Assembly (NCBI RefSeq): GCF_024748695.1
Contig: NZ_CP087176.1
Location: 1,481,501-1,545,500 of the forward strand
Length of the DNA stretch: 64,000 bases
Direction of reading: 5' to 3'
DNA from: Pseudomonas sp. B21-040
Lineage (GTDB): Bacteria; Pseudomonadota; Gammaproteobacteria; Pseudomonadales; Pseudomonadaceae
Part shown: piece by piece, positions 18,209-27,360 of the stretch
Numbering within the stretch: position 1 is the stretch's first letter
Layout: each line of letters opens with the position of its first letter
The notes under the pieces: generated by a model
The model's database searches: none
What the model was told of the DNA's origin: nothing
What the model saw: only the letters and a program-made list of their open reading frames with translations
Program-made: the position numbers and the translations under genes

Positions 18209-18279
18209 TCCCCTGCTTCCACAGGGGATCTGAGTGGTAGCGGGCCCGGAGTCTGGTCTTAAGACCGACACACCGGGCC
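18209..18279. repeat. Two adjacent hairpins between ptrB and the cNMP gene
   Basis: First, a 7-bp stem TCCCCTG / CAGGGGA with loop CTTCCA (18209-18228). Second, a nested palindrome: GGCCCGG ... CCGGGCC arms (18243-18249 and 18273-18279) enclosing the perfect palindrome GGTCTTAAGACC (18255-18266). No T-run follows on the minus strand, so these are not classic terminators. They may mark the mRNA 3' end or a binding site. Confidence 0.6.
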
Positions 18280-18286
18280 AAGTTCC

Positions 18287-20341
18287 TCAGGCAATACCCA
18301 ATACCTTGAACAAAAATGCATATTCGAGCGCTACGTCACGCAATCCCTGGTAACGACCGCTCATTCCGCCATGTCCGGCGCCCAATTCGGTCTTGAGCAG
18401 CAGAGGGTTCGCGTCGGTTTTGGTCGCACGCAATTTAGCCACCCACTTGGCCGCTTCCCAGTACTGCACGCGGCTGTCGTTGTAGCCGGCAATCACCAGC
18501 GTTGCCGGGTAGGCTTGTGCGGTGACGTTTTCGTACGGGGCGTAGGCCTTGATCCGATCATAAACGTCCGGCTCTTCAGGATTGCCCCACTCGTCGTATT
18601 CCGTGACGGTCAATGGCAGGTCGGGGTCGAGCATGGTGTTGAGCACGTCGACGAACGGCACTTCGGCAATCGCCGCGCCGAACAATTGCGGCCGTTGATT
18701 GAGCACGGCGCCAATCAGCAAGCCACCGGCGCTGCCGCCGCTGATCGCCAATTGTTTTGCGCTGGTGAAACCGTTGGCAATCAAATGCTCTGCACAGGCA
18801 ATGAAGTCGCTGAACGTGTTGTGCTTGTGTTCCTGTTTACCGGCCCGATACCAGGCCTCACCCAATTCGCCACCGCCACGCACGTGCGCGATGGCGAAGG
18901 CCATGCCGCGATCCAGCAGGCTCAGGCGAGCGTGGGAGAACCACGGGTCGAGGCTTTCGCCATAAGCGCCGTAGCCATACAGATACAGCGGCACCGGTTT
19001 GCCGAGGTGCTCGCGCTTGACCACCAGGCTGATAGGCACCTGCGTACCGTCCGGTGCCGTTGCCCACAGGCGCTGACTGACGTAGGCATCGGCGTCGAAC
19101 GGGCCGAGTACCGGCGTTTCCTTGAGGACTTTTTGCTCGCCGCTCGCCAGTACGAGCTGACGGATTTGCGCCGGACGGTTCAACGCCTCGTAGCGCAGGC
19201 GGATCCTGTCGCTGGCGAACTCCAGGCTGTTCTGTACGTGCAGGCTGTAGGACGCGTCCGGCAATTGCACGCGATAAGGCGACTGGCCTTGTGGGTGGAC
19301 TTCGATGATCGGCAAGCCACCTTCGCGCAGGCTTAGGGTCATGGCGCCAGTGTTCAGGCTCATGCCGTCGATCATCACCGTGTCGCTATGGGGGATCAGG
19401 TTTTGCCATTCGGCCTCGGTGGGCGCCACCCCGGTATCGACGGTGCTGTACAACGCGAAGTTGATGCCGTCGCGGTTGGTACGAATGAACCAGGCCCATT
19501 GGCCATCGAGGGCGCCGTGGTCGACGTCGTACTCATGGTCCTCAACCCGTGGCGCCAGACAGGTGAAGGCCTGATGCGGCAGGGAGGCGTCCAGCGCCCA
19601 GACTTCACTGGTGGTCTTGCTGCCCAGGGACAGCAGCAGTTGCAGCTCGGAGCTTGAACGGTAGCAATGCATGAAGAATCGGCCGTCCGGCTCGTGGAAC
19701 ACTTCTTCGGCCGCCGTGCCGTCCAGCCGATAACGGAACAGTTTGTGCGGGCGATGGGTGTCGTCCAGCTCGCCAAAAAACAGCGTCAGGCTGTCGTTGG
19801 CCCACGTCATGCTGCCGTCGCAGTCCTGGAACTCCAGTTCACTGACGCGACCGTCCGACAATTCCTTCACGAACAGGGTGTAAATCTCATCACCCGTGGA
19901 GTCGATGCTGTAGGCCAGGCGCTGGTGGTCCGGGCTGATGCTGAACGCCCCCAGGGAAAAGAAGCCACCGTTGGCCAATTCGTTCGGGTCCAGTAGCAGC
20001 TGTTCCTGGCTTTCGTCGAGTTGCAGGCTGTCATCGGCCGGGCGCGGGCAGCGGTAGTGCCGGGCATATTCGTCACCGGCCGTGGTGCGCGTGTAATACA
20101 GGTACGGCCCCCAAGGGGAGGGCAGCGACAAATCGGTTTCGAGAATCCGCCCCTTGATCTCTTCGAACAGGGTCTCGCGCAGGCCGGCCTGATCGGCGGT
20201 TTGTGCCTCTTGATAGCTGTTTTCAGCCTTGAGGTAGTCGAGCACCGCGTTGGTGTCGCGCTCCTGTAGCCAGGCATACGGGTCATCGCCTTCCGCCTTG
20301 TGGGCAATGGGCGCGTCGGAAACGTTGGCGGATAGGGGCAT
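18287..20341 (-). CDS. ptrB: Oligopeptidase B / prolyl oligopeptidase family (S9A)
   Basis: A 684-aa cytoplasmic serine peptidase. The N-terminal region is a beta-propeller (about residues 70-400). The C-terminal alpha/beta hydrolase has the nucleophile Ser537 in GGSAGG, Asp in GYNDSRVQYWE and His in GAGHGG. The oxyanion-region pattern YGYGAYGESLDPWFS and AIAHVRGGGELG are typical of PtrB, which cleaves after basic residues. ATG 20341 is chosen over an upstream extension because of the GAGAG sequence before it. Divergent from the next gene. Confidence 0.93.
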   Translation of the reverse strand: MPLSANVSDAPIAHKAEGDDPYAWLQERDTNAVLDYLKAENSYQEAQTADQAGLRETLFEEIKGRILETDLSLPSPWGPYLYYTRTTAGDEYARHYRCPRPADDSLQLDESQEQLLLDPNELANGGFFSLGAFSISPDHQRLAYSIDSTGDEIYTLFVKELSDGRVSELEFQDCDGSMTWANDSLTLFFGELDDTHRPHKLFRYRLDGTAAEEVFHEPDGRFFMHCYRSSSELQLLLSLGSKTTSEVWALDASLPHQAFTCLAPRVEDHEYDVDHGALDGQWAWFIRTNRDGINFALYSTVDTGVAPTEAEWQNLIPHSDTVMIDGMSLNTGAMTLSLREGGLPIIEVHPQGQSPYRVQLPDASYSLHVQNSLEFASDRIRLRYEALNRPAQIRQLVLASGEQKVLKETPVLGPFDADAYVSQRLWATAPDGTQVPISLVVKREHLGKPVPLYLYGYGAYGESLDPWFSHARLSLLDRGMAFAIAHVRGGGELGEAWYRAGKQEHKHNTFSDFIACAEHLIANGFTSAKQLAISGGSAGGLLIGAVLNQRPQLFGAAIAEVPFVDVLNTMLDPDLPLTVTEYDEWGNPEEPDVYDRIKAYAPYENVTAQAYPATLVIAGYNDSRVQYWEAAKWVAKLRATKTDANPLLLKTELGAGHGGMSGRYQGLRDVALEYAFLFKVLGIA

Positions 20342-20443
20342 GAAAGACTCTCGAACGTTGTACGAAATTGGCGGGTCGCAGACAGCGGGCAAGCCTGATG
20401 TGCGAAAAGTCGTTACTATAAGCGCCTCTTTGCCTGCCTTGCC

Positions 20444-20941
20444 ATGGACACCATGACCGAGAACGACTATCTGATCGCTTGGGGCCTCTACGCCTTCGCC
20501 GCTTTGGGCTGCCTGTTGGTGTGGATGCGATTGACCCGCTGGATGTGGCGTTGGCTGCGCGAGCCGTTGCGGCTGCTGGTGGCAGTGTTGCTGTTTAGCC
20601 CGACGATCATCGACCCGGTGAAGGACAAAGTCGCACCGGCCATCGCCATCACGGCGCTCGACCTGCTATTCAAGGTCGGCAACAACGCCTGGCGGGCAAT
20701 TTCCGATCTTTTTATGTACGGCATGATCGCCTTCGGACTGTACCTGGTGATGGTGGCGATCCGCTTCCCGATCGAGCGCGCTTCCAACGCTCGCAAGGAA
20801 CAGGCGGCCGCCGCCAAGGCTGCTGCCAAGGCAGAAGACCCTGACGATGATCATCCCTTCGGCGGTGCCGGCGATGATCGTTACGGCCGACCGCCGGTCC
20901 CGAGCAATCCTCAGCGATTGCGGGTCGAGCCACGTTTGTAA
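20444..20941 (+). CDS. Conserved small membrane protein
   Basis: A 165-aa protein (162 aa if ATG 20453 is used) with two or three hydrophobic segments (YLIAWGLYAFAALGCLLVWM, LLVAVLLFSPTII, and MYGMIAFGLYLVMVAI). A charged, Ala-rich C-terminal tail follows (RKEQAAAAKAAAKAEDPDDD). I do not recognise a named domain. It lies 33 bp before yafJ in the same direction and is probably co-transcribed with it. Confidence 0.75.
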   Translation: MDTMTENDYLIAWGLYAFAALGCLLVWMRLTRWMWRWLREPLRLLVAVLLFSPTIIDPVKDKVAPAIAITALDLLFKVGNNAWRAISDLFMYGMIAFGLYLVMVAIRFPIERASNARKEQAAAAKAAAKAEDPDDDHPFGGAGDDRYGRPPVPSNPQRLRVEPRL

Positions 20942-20974
20942 CCTTGCCCCTGCCTTTTCATCGAGAACCCGAGC

Positions 20975-21751
20975 ATGTGTGAGTTATTGGGCATGAGCGC
21001 CAATGTGCCGACCGATATCGTGTTCAGCTTCACCGGGCTGATGCAGCGCGGCGGCCGTACCGGGCCGCACCGCGATGGCTGGGGGATCGCGTTCTATGAG
21101 GGGCGCGGCCTGCGCCTGTTTCAGGACCCGGCTGCCAGCTGCGAGTCTGAGGTGGCGAACCTGGTGCAGCGCTATCCGATCAAAAGTGAAGTGGTGATCG
21201 GGCATATCCGCCAGGCCAATGTCGGCAAGGTCTGCCTGTCCAATACCCACCCGTTCGTGCGCGAACTGTGGGGGCGTAATTGGTGTTTCGCGCACAACGG
21301 CCAACTCGCTGACTTTCAACCGACCGCCAGTTTCTACCGCCCCGTCGGCGACACCGACAGCGAAGCGGCATTCTGCGATTTGCTCAACCGTGTGCGCGCA
21401 GCCTTCCCGGAACCGGTCGAGGTTGAAGAATTACTACCCGACCTGGTGGCGGCCTGCGCCGAATACCGCAGCAAAGGCGTGTTCAACTGCCTGCTCAGCG
21501 ACGGCGACTGGCTGTTCTGCTATTGCTCGACCAAATTGGCCCAGATCACTCGTCGGGCACCTTTCGGCCCTGCGCGCTTGAAGGATGTCGATGTGATTGT
21601 CGACTTCCAGGCCGAAACCACGCCCAACGACGTGGTCACGGTGATTGCCACCGAACCCCTGACCGAAAACGAAACCTGGACCCGCTACGAACCGGGCCAA
21701 TGGAGCCTTTGGCGACGCGGCGAATGCGTCAGCCAGGGCAAGACCGAATAA
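20975..21751 (+). CDS. yafJ: Class II glutamine amidotransferase (YafJ)
   Basis: A 258-aa protein that begins [12 protein letters not shown]. Cys2 is the Ntn-type nucleophile exposed after Met removal, and [24 protein letters not shown] and FAHNGQL are the GATase_2 motifs. The protein is a stand-alone glutaminase domain; its acceptor is unknown (YafJ/YxeG group). The start is firmly set by Cys2. It is followed closely by the DUF2937 gene, 11 bp downstream. Confidence 0.92.
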   Translation: MCELLGMSANVPTDIVFSFTGLMQRGGRTGPHRDGWGIAFYEGRGLRLFQDPAASCESEVANLVQRYPIKSEVVIGHIRQANVGKVCLSNTHPFVRELWGRNWCFAHNGQLADFQPTASFYRPVGDTDSEAAFCDLLNRVRAAFPEPVEVEELLPDLVAACAEYRSKGVFNCLLSDGDWLFCYCSTKLAQITRRAPFGPARLKDVDVIVDFQAETTPNDVVTVIATEPLTENETWTRYEPGQWSLWRRGECVSQGKTE

Positions 21752-21762
21752 GGATCTCCCCG

Positions 21763-22305
21763 ATGTTGCTCAGTTATCTACGCCTGGTGTTGTTTGCGGC
21801 GGGTCTGTTGGTCGGTGTACAGGTGCCGGGGTTTATCAATGATTACGCCAAGCGGGTCGAGGCGCATCTGATAGAGGCGCAAACAGGCTTGAGCGGTTTT
21901 CAGGGCACCGCCAATCAGTTCTTCAAGGGGGATATGCAGGCACTGGTCGCTCATTACCGCGCCAGCGAAGACCCGATCTTTCGCAGCGATGCCGACAGCC
22001 TGAGCAACCTGCTGACCCGTCAGCTGGCGTTGGACAAACAATTCCAGGCCATGCAAGGCCCGTGGTACATCCGCTTCCTGCAGGTGGTACTGGCGGCTGA
22101 CCCTGATATTCGCAAGGAAACCTGGAACGGCTACAGCTATCAGATCCTGCTGACGCCCGAAGCGATGATCTGGGGGATGAGCGGCGCGTTGTTGCTGTCG
22201 TTCGGGATTGAATGCCTGTTCCGCTTGATCGACTGGGTGGTGCTGGGCGGCAAACGCCTGCGCCAGAGCCGACCGATTGAAGACCGCGATGTGCGCGGCC
22301 TCTAG
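21763..22305 (+). CDS. DUF2937 family protein
   Basis: A 180-aa protein with a hydrophobic N-terminus (LSYLRLVLFAAGLLVGVQVPGFINDY), a helical middle part (FKGDMQALVAHYRAS) and a C-terminal hydrophobic segment (MIWGMSGALLLSFGIECLF). This matches DUF2937. It sits in the periplasm or inner membrane by prediction. ATG 21763 has AAGGATC upstream. It ends an apparent three-gene unit with the membrane protein and yafJ. Confidence 0.82.
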   Translation: MLLSYLRLVLFAAGLLVGVQVPGFINDYAKRVEAHLIEAQTGLSGFQGTANQFFKGDMQALVAHYRASEDPIFRSDADSLSNLLTRQLALDKQFQAMQGPWYIRFLQVVLAADPDIRKETWNGYSYQILLTPEAMIWGMSGALLLSFGIECLFRLIDWVVLGGKRLRQSRPIEDRDVRGL

Positions 22306-22320
22306 GCCGAATCGGCCCCC

Positions 22321-22454
22321 TGTAGCAGCTGGCGCAGCCTGCGTCCGGCTGCGCAGCAGTCGTCAAACCAGCGACCGGGATTTACCTGAAACACCACGGA
22401 GGCTGATTTTACGACTGCTGCGCAGCCGGACGCAGGCTACGCCAGCTGCTACAT
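22321..22454. repeat. Long inverted repeat (second REP family)
   Basis: Arms of about 42 bp, TGTAGCAGCTGGCGCAGCCT... at 22321-22362 and its near-complement at 22412-22454, enclosing about 49 bp that contain TTTACCTGAAACACC. Each arm itself holds a CGGCTGCGCAGC-type palindrome. The same plan occurs at 52300-52540. The right arm includes the stop codon of the LysR gene. Confidence 0.9.
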
Positions 22455-23372
22455 AGGTTGGCGCGCCAGAACGATGAAATCCTCGCCCATCTCCTGCGCA
22501 TACCGTTTCAGCACCTGCTGACACAACGCCACAATCTCCTCGACCCACTCAACGCCCGTGCGCCACGACACCACCACCTGTAAATCCGGCGGTCGTTGAT
22601 CAATGGCCAACAGCGTCAATTCCCCGCGCGCCAATTCCTCGGCTACCAGCACCGGCGGCAGCGCGCCAATGCCAAAACCATCACGCAACAAGCGGGTTAT
22701 CGCCGACACCGAATTCACGCAGTTGAGGCGCGGGGCCATTACGCCATTGGCCTGCATCAGGGCCAGCACTTCCTGGTGTGGATGGGAGTTTTTCGAGTAG
22801 GTAATGATCCGCTCGCGCGCCAGATCGGCGATGCCCGAATATTCGCGGTTGTAGAGTGAATTATTCGCCGCGATCCAACCCATGGGATGGCTGGCCAGCT
22901 CCAGGCTGCGCACGCTTTCCTGACGCATCAGGTCGGTTTGCAGGATCAGATCGAGAAAGCCTTTTTGCAGCTGATCGCAGAGGTTGAGCGAGGTATCGGC
23001 CACCAGTTCGATTTCCACCAACGGATAGAGATCCGTCATCTGCGCCACCAGCGGGCTCAGCCAGGTGTGGATTACCGTGTCCATGACGCCGATCCGCACC
23101 CGTCCGACCTTGCTCGATCGGGTCTCGATCGATTGTTTGAGTGCCTGCATGGTGTCCATCATCTGCTCGGCATAGTCGAGCACTTTCAAGCCTTCAGGCG
23201 TCAGGCTGACGCCGCGGGAATCGCGCAAAAACAGCTTCACCCCCAGTTCACCTTCAAGCACCGCAATTCGGCTGGAAATCGAGGCCTGGGTGGTGAAGAG
23301 TTTGTCGGCGGTCAGACGAAAACTTTTGAGTCGAGCGACCCAGACAAAGGTTTCAAGAAACTTCAAATTCAT
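22449..23372 (-). CDS. LysR family transcriptional regulator, likely for the pxp cluster
   Basis: A 307-aa LysR protein: N-terminal HTH (LKFLETFVWVARLKSFRLTADKLFTTQASISSRI) and effector domain (VGRVRIGVMDTVIHTWLSPLV). The start at 23372 gives the family length; a longer reading lacks support. It is divergent from an MFS transporter/pxpABC operon across 160 bp, so it is the likely regulator of that operon by position. The stop codon lies within a REP arm. Confidence 0.9.
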   Translation of the reverse strand: MNLKFLETFVWVARLKSFRLTADKLFTTQASISSRIAVLEGELGVKLFLRDSRGVSLTPEGLKVLDYAEQMMDTMQALKQSIETRSSKVGRVRIGVMDTVIHTWLSPLVAQMTDLYPLVEIELVADTSLNLCDQLQKGFLDLILQTDLMRQESVRSLELASHPMGWIAANNSLYNREYSGIADLARERIITYSKNSHPHQEVLALMQANGVMAPRLNCVNSVSAITRLLRDGFGIGALPPVLVAEELARGELTLLAIDQRPPDLQVVVSWRTGVEWVEEIVALCQQVLKRYAQEMGEDFIVLARQPM

Positions 23373-23532
23373 GGGGTCAGCTCGTGGGGATAAAGTTTTC
23401 TTATGTCTGGAGCGGGTTTTTATTAGTTGGACGCAGCAGGGCCACGGACCCAAAAATCGACGCATCCGGTTCCCACGATAGGCGTCGTCGGGGCTTAGAA
23501 CAATACCAATAAAATTTGCACGGAGAGTTGCC

Positions 23533-24819
23533 ATGAGTGCGCCCGACACGCTCGACATCCCCAATGCCAAGGCCCGCCCGGGACCTTTCGACTGGTACCG
23601 CAACATCAATCAGCAGGAGCGTCGCACCTTCTGGAGTTGCAAGATCGGTTATGGCCTGGACGGCATGGACACCCAGATGCTCAGCTTCGTGGTGCCGACC
23701 CTGATTGCGATGTGGGGCATTACCACCGGCGAGGCCGGGCTGATTCACACCAGCACCCTGATCGCCTCGGCCATCGGCGGTTGGGTGGCGGGGATTCTCT
23801 CTGACCGCATCGGTCGTGTGCGCACCTTGCAACTGACGGTGCTGTGGTTCGCCTTCTTCACCTTCCTCTGTGGCTTCGCGCAAAACTATGAACAACTGTT
23901 GATCAGTCGCACCCTGATGGGATTCGGTTTTGGGGGTGAATGGACCGCCGGCGCCGTACTGATGGGCGAAGTGATTCGCGCCAAGGACCGTGGCAAAGCC
24001 GTGGGCATGGTGCAATCGGGTTGGGCGTTGGGGTGGGGGTTGACGGCGATTCTCTATGCGCTGCTGTTCTCAGTGTTGCCGCCGGAAGACGCCTGGCGCG
24101 CCCTGTTTATTCTGGGCATTGTGCCGGCGATTTTCGTGATCTTCGTTCGTCGTCTGGTCAAAGACCCGGAAATCTATCGTGAAGCCAAAGCCAGACAGGA
24201 ACCGAGCAACCCGGCGAAGTTCTACGAGATTTTTGCCCCCGGCATTCTGTTCACCACGATTCGTGCTTCGGTGCTGACCACGGGCGCACTGGGCGGTTAC
24301 TACGCGATCACCTCATGGTTGCCGACGTTTCTGAAGAACGAGCGGGGCTTGAGCGTACTCGGCACAGGCGGTTATCTGGCGATGGTGATTGTCGGTTCCT
24401 ACGTCGGTTACGTTATCAGCGCGTATTTGACTGACCTCCTGGGGCGCAAGAAGAACTTCATCCTGTTCGCGGTCGGCTCGTTCACCATCGTTTTGCTCTA
24501 CACCCAACTGCCGGTCAGCAACGCTGTGATGCTCTGGCTGGGCTTCCCGCTGGGCTTCTTCGCTTCGGGGATTTTCAGCGGCATGGGCGCGTTTTTGACT
24601 GAGTTGTTTCCGACGCGGATTCGCGGTTCGGGCCAGGGTTTTTGCTACAACATTGGCCGCGCATTGGCGGCATTGTTCCCGCTGCTGATTGGTTTGCTTA
24701 GCCAGCGTGTGCCGCTGAGCGTGGGCATCGGGGCTTTTGCGGCAGTGTCCTATGGGGTGGTGATCCTTGCAGCGCTGAGCCTGCCGGAAACCCGTGGCAA
24801 ACAACTGGATGCGCAGTAA
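23533..24819 (+). CDS. MFS transporter (organic acid type)
   Basis: A 428-aa 12-TM major facilitator. It shows the loop 2-3 motif [15 protein letters not shown] and an N-terminal [15 protein letters not shown] pattern characteristic of the aromatic acid/sialate (AAHS/SHS) branch. Being first in the pxpABC operon, it may import 5-oxoproline or a related lactam/carboxylate; that is inference from context. The gap to pxpA is 44 bp. Confidence 0.88.
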   Translation: MSAPDTLDIPNAKARPGPFDWYRNINQQERRTFWSCKIGYGLDGMDTQMLSFVVPTLIAMWGITTGEAGLIHTSTLIASAIGGWVAGILSDRIGRVRTLQLTVLWFAFFTFLCGFAQNYEQLLISRTLMGFGFGGEWTAGAVLMGEVIRAKDRGKAVGMVQSGWALGWGLTAILYALLFSVLPPEDAWRALFILGIVPAIFVIFVRRLVKDPEIYREAKARQEPSNPAKFYEIFAPGILFTTIRASVLTTGALGGYYAITSWLPTFLKNERGLSVLGTGGYLAMVIVGSYVGYVISAYLTDLLGRKKNFILFAVGSFTIVLLYTQLPVSNAVMLWLGFPLGFFASGIFSGMGAFLTELFPTRIRGSGQGFCYNIGRALAALFPLLIGLLSQRVPLSVGIGAFAAVSYGVVILAALSLPETRGKQLDAQ

Positions 24820-24863
24820 TCTGCCTGCATCTGAAAAGAACAATGCCTACAGGAGTGTTCACC

Positions 24864-25616
24864 GTGAGCCGCCTGCTATTGAACTGCGACATCGGCGAGA
24901 GTTTCGGCAACTGGACCATGGGTCTGGACGCCGAGGTCATGCCCTTCATTGATTGCGCCAATATCGCCTGCGGTTTCCACGCCGGCGACCCGAGCATCAT
25001 GCGCAAGACCGTCAGCCTGGCCCTGGGCAATGGCGTACAGATTGGCGCACACCCGGCCTATCAGGACCTGGTCGGTTTCGGCCGTCGCTCCATGGCCTAC
25101 ACCCCCCAGGAACTGCAAGACATTCTGCACTACCAGATCGGCGCTCTCGACGGCATCTGCCGGGCTCAGGGCGCACGTGTCAGCTACGTCAAACCTCACG
25201 GCGCGATGTACAACGACATGATGGCCAACCCGGCACAATTGCGCGCGGTGCTTCAGGCCGTGGCGTCTTACGACCGGACATTGCCGCTGATGTTGATGGC
25301 CACCCGAGACAACAGCGCCGCGCAACAACTGGGCGATGAATATGGCGTGACCTTGTGGTTCGAAGCCTTTGCCGACCGTGCCTACGACAGCGCTGGGATG
25401 CTGGTCTCTCGACAACTGCCGGGGGCGGTGCATCACGATCCGGAAAAAATTATTGAGCAGGCGCTGACCATTGCCCGTGGCGATCACCTTGTCGCCAGCG
25501 ACGGCAGTGCCTTGCACTTGCAGGCCAACACCCTCTGTGTGCACGGCGACAACGCCAGTTCCGTGGCTGCCGTGCGCCGGATTCGCCAAGCCCTCGATGA
25601 GCAGAGCGCACCATGA
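24864..25616 (+). CDS. pxpA: 5-oxoprolinase subunit A (LamB/YcsF family)
   Basis: A 250-aa protein with [17 protein letters not shown], then [17 protein letters not shown] and [12 protein letters not shown], which are the YcsF signatures with metal/substrate residues. With PxpB and PxpC it forms the ATP-dependent enzyme that opens 5-oxoproline to glutamate. GTG 24864 is chosen because AGGAG lies 8 bp upstream; an upstream ATG (24843) would place the AGGAG inside the gene. Stop overlaps the pxpB start (ATGA). Confidence 0.94.
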   Translation: MSRLLLNCDIGESFGNWTMGLDAEVMPFIDCANIACGFHAGDPSIMRKTVSLALGNGVQIGAHPAYQDLVGFGRRSMAYTPQELQDILHYQIGALDGICRAQGARVSYVKPHGAMYNDMMANPAQLRAVLQAVASYDRTLPLMLMATRDNSAAQQLGDEYGVTLWFEAFADRAYDSAGMLVSRQLPGAVHHDPEKIIEQALTIARGDHLVASDGSALHLQANTLCVHGDNASSVAAVRRIRQALDEQSAP

Positions 25617-26317
25617 AACCGCGCGTGGAAGTGGTGGCGCTGGATTGCCTGATGCTGCGTCTGTTCGACGAGATCAACGAGGCCAACATGCCGTGGATGC
25701 TCGCCGCCAGCGAGCGCTTGCGCGAAGCCTTTGGCAAGCAACTGATTGACCTGGTGCCGTCTTATACGACTCTGATGGTGCATTACGATCTGCTGGCATT
25801 AACCCCGGCTCAGGCTCGGGAACTGATTGCCGAAGCCTTGATCGATTTGTCGCCCAACGCCCGTAGCCGTGGCAAATGCCATGTGTTGCCGGTCTGGTAC
25901 GACCTGAGCGTCGGCCCGGAACTGAGCCTGTTGTCCAGGCGCTGTGGGCTGGCGGTGGACGACGTCATCCGCCGCCACTGCGAGCGTGAATATCAGGTGT
26001 TCGCGCTAGGCTTTGCGCCAGGTTTCGCATTCATGGGGCTGGTAGAAGAAGTGCTGGCGGCTCCACGTCTGAATACGCCCCGCAAGAAGGTGGCGGCGGG
26101 CAGTGTCGGGATTGCCGAGCGGCAAACGGCGGCTTATCCGGTGGTTTCGCCCGGAGGCTGGAACCTGATCGGTCGCACCCCAGCCAAACTGTTCGACCGT
26201 GAGCGCGACGGCTACAGCCTGATGCAACCGGGAGACACCGTGCGCTTCGAAGCGGTCGACCATGCCGAATTCATCAATCTGGGCGGTGACGATACGCCAT
26301 TGGAGGCGCAGGCATGA
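25613..26317 (+). CDS. pxpB: 5-oxoprolinase subunit B (KipI/AHS1)
   Basis: A 234-aa protein of the AHS1/KipI family: [20 protein letters not shown], and the C-terminal [17 protein letters not shown] and [12 protein letters not shown] motifs. It contributes one half of the 5-oxoprolinase catalytic complex. Starts on an ATG overlapping the pxpA stop, and its own stop overlaps the pxpC start, so all three are translationally coupled. Confidence 0.94.
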   Translation: MKPRVEVVALDCLMLRLFDEINEANMPWMLAASERLREAFGKQLIDLVPSYTTLMVHYDLLALTPAQARELIAEALIDLSPNARSRGKCHVLPVWYDLSVGPELSLLSRRCGLAVDDVIRRHCEREYQVFALGFAPGFAFMGLVEEVLAAPRLNTPRKKVAAGSVGIAERQTAAYPVVSPGGWNLIGRTPAKLFDRERDGYSLMQPGDTVRFEAVDHAEFINLGGDDTPLEAQA

Positions 26318-27240
26318 GCCGCTTATCCATTGAAGCGAGTACGCCGCTGTGCCTGTTGCAGGACGCCGGTCGTTTTGGCGTGCGGCACTTGGGCGTGACC
26401 CAGGGGGGCGGGCTGGATTGGCGATCGATGTCCTGGGCCAACTGGCTGCTGGGCAATGACCTGAACGCGCCGGTGATCGAAATCACCCTCGGCGGATTCA
26501 CGGTGGTGGCCGAAGAGGATTGCGTGCTGGCACTGGTCGGGGCGGATCTGGGGGCACAGGTGCAGGGCGAGGCACTGGCGCCGTGGCGCAGTTTCAGGCT
26601 GCAAAAGGGCCAGCGATTGCACTTCACCCAGCCGCTGCTCGGGGCTCGGGCTTATCTTGCGGCACCCGGTGGGTTTGATGCGCCAAACGTACTGGGCAGC
26701 CGTTCGACGGTGGTCCGTGAGGAACTTGGCGGCCTGGATGGGATGGGTCGGGCCTTGGCCAAAGGTTCGCAACTGAGTTACTCCGGGAGTGCATTGCTAC
26801 TGCTGCGAGAATTGCCGGAGGAGCATCGACCGGACCTCACCAACGATTCGCCGCTGGATCTGGTGCTGGGCGCACAGATCGGCGAGTTCAGCGGGCAGAG
26901 TCTGTTCGACGCGTTCAACAACGCCTGGACCCTCGACAGCCGCGCCGACCGGATGGGCATTCGCCTGTTGGGTATGGCGTTGCAGTACCAGGGCAAACCA
27001 ATGATCTCCGAGGGCATCCCGCTCGGCGCGGTGCAGGTGCCACCGGATGGGCAGCCGATTGTGTTGCTCAATGATCGGCAGACTATTGGTGGGTATCCAC
27101 GATTGGGCGCGTTGACGCCGTTGGCGCTGGCACGATTGGCGCAGTGCCTGCCGGGAGCGAAGGTGCGACTGCGGCCGGTGGTGCAGGATGTGGCGCATCG
27201 GGAGCAGGTCGAGTATTTGCGGCGGTTTTCAAAACGCTAA
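26314..27240 (+). CDS. pxpC: 5-oxoprolinase subunit C (KipA/AHS2)
   Basis: A 308-aa AHS2-domain protein (biotin-dependent carboxylase-like superfamily): LLQDAGRFGVRHLGVTQGG, RAYLAAPGGFD, and GIPLGAVQVPPDGQPIVLL. It is the partner of PxpB in the 5-oxoprolinase complex. It ends the operon; a REP pair follows 2 bp after the stop. Confidence 0.94.
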   Translation: MSRLSIEASTPLCLLQDAGRFGVRHLGVTQGGGLDWRSMSWANWLLGNDLNAPVIEITLGGFTVVAEEDCVLALVGADLGAQVQGEALAPWRSFRLQKGQRLHFTQPLLGARAYLAAPGGFDAPNVLGSRSTVVREELGGLDGMGRALAKGSQLSYSGSALLLLRELPEEHRPDLTNDSPLDLVLGAQIGEFSGQSLFDAFNNAWTLDSRADRMGIRLLGMALQYQGKPMISEGIPLGAVQVPPDGQPIVLLNDRQTIGGYPRLGALTPLALARLAQCLPGAKVRLRPVVQDVAHREQVEYLRRFSKR

Positions 27241-27242
27241 AA

Positions 27243-27343
27243 GCATCGCTGGCAAGCCAGGCTCCTACAGGGATTGAGGTCGCTCACAAAACATGTGAAC
27301 CACTTAAATCCCTGTAGGAGCCTGGCTTGCCAGCGATGAGGCC
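27243..27343. repeat. Inverted REP pair downstream of pxpC
   Basis: Arms GCATCGCTGGCAAGCCAGGC... and its inverted copy, about 30 bp each, separated by about 38 bp. Each arm contains the CTGGCAAGCCAG hairpin core, a variant of the GCGGGCAAGCCCGC family. It lies between convergent operons. Confidence 0.88.
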
Positions 27344-27360
27344 CGAACGGACAGCGAAGA

